Shown one piece after another: positions 6,148 to 6,198 of a stretch of 6,198 bases of DNA (within the stretch, counting starts at the first letter, position 1; every line of letters begins with the position of its first letter). This DNA is from an uncultured Clostridia bacterium. GTDB lineage: Bacteria; Bacillota; Dehalobacteriia; UBA4068; JAAVYR01. The notes beneath the pieces were generated by a model. The model was not told the origin of the DNA. It did no database searches and worked only from the letters and a program-made list of their open reading frames with translations. The position numbers and the translations under genes are program-made. The stretch lies in NCBI GenBank assembly GCA_946562005.1, contig CAMNVD010000065.1, forward strand, positions 1 through 6,198, written 5' to 3'.

Positions 6148-6198
6148 TTGCTACGCATCTATCTATAAAGATTATCCTTACGGCAGCACCTTTACCTA

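Noticed and set aside
1..6198. CRISPR array, insertion sequence, tRNA or rRNA gene, phage or toxin-antitoxin system
   Set aside because: No spaced repeats, transposase-like frames, terminal inverted repeats, recognisable RNA gene sequences or defence domains were seen; nearly all the sequence is explained by seven ordinary genes.

Overview
The window looks like ordinary chromosome of a low-to-mid GC, probably anaerobic, member of the Bacillota (Clostridia or Negativicutes; I cannot go lower). The reasons are AT-rich spacers, purine-rich ribosome binding sites, sigma-A type promoters, a MepA-like MATE transporter, an AlkD form typical of Firmicutes and a DUF1622 membrane protein. I see no mobile element, CRISPR array, or tRNA or rRNA gene.

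Layout. (1) Positions 1-911, minus strand: the first two thirds of a phosphomannomutase/phosphoglucomutase whose 3' end lies outside the window. (2) Positions 912-1048: a short divergent spacer with a TATAAT box. (3) Positions 1049-2449, plus strand: a complete MATE-family multidrug/sodium antiporter. (4) Positions 2446-4022, minus strand: a two-gene unit, endonuclease IV (nfo) followed 11 bases later by an AlkD-type DNA alkylation repair glycosylase. It converges on the MATE gene; the two stop codons overlap in a CTAG inside a bidirectional terminator hairpin. (5) Positions 4023-4175: a divergent control region with two good back-to-back promoters, each with an extended -10. (6) Positions 4176-6147, plus strand: a D-2-hydroxyacid dehydrogenase, a small DUF1622 membrane protein and a lipoprotein, closely spaced and probably co-transcribed. 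The lipoprotein frame stops just before the window end in a way that may reflect a frameshift.

How the genes fit together. The clearest functional link is nfo-alkD. An AlkD glycosylase removes alkylated bases and leaves abasic sites, and endonuclease IV cuts at abasic sites, so the pair forms a compact base-excision repair unit. The dehydrogenase, DUF1622 protein and lipoprotein share direction and spacing, but I can name no common pathway. The sugar-phosphate mutase and the MATE pump are separate transcription units. I found no convincing new biological system. The points most worth checking are the repair operon, the overlapping gene ends in the terminator, the repeat between the divergent promoters and the possible lipoprotein frameshift.
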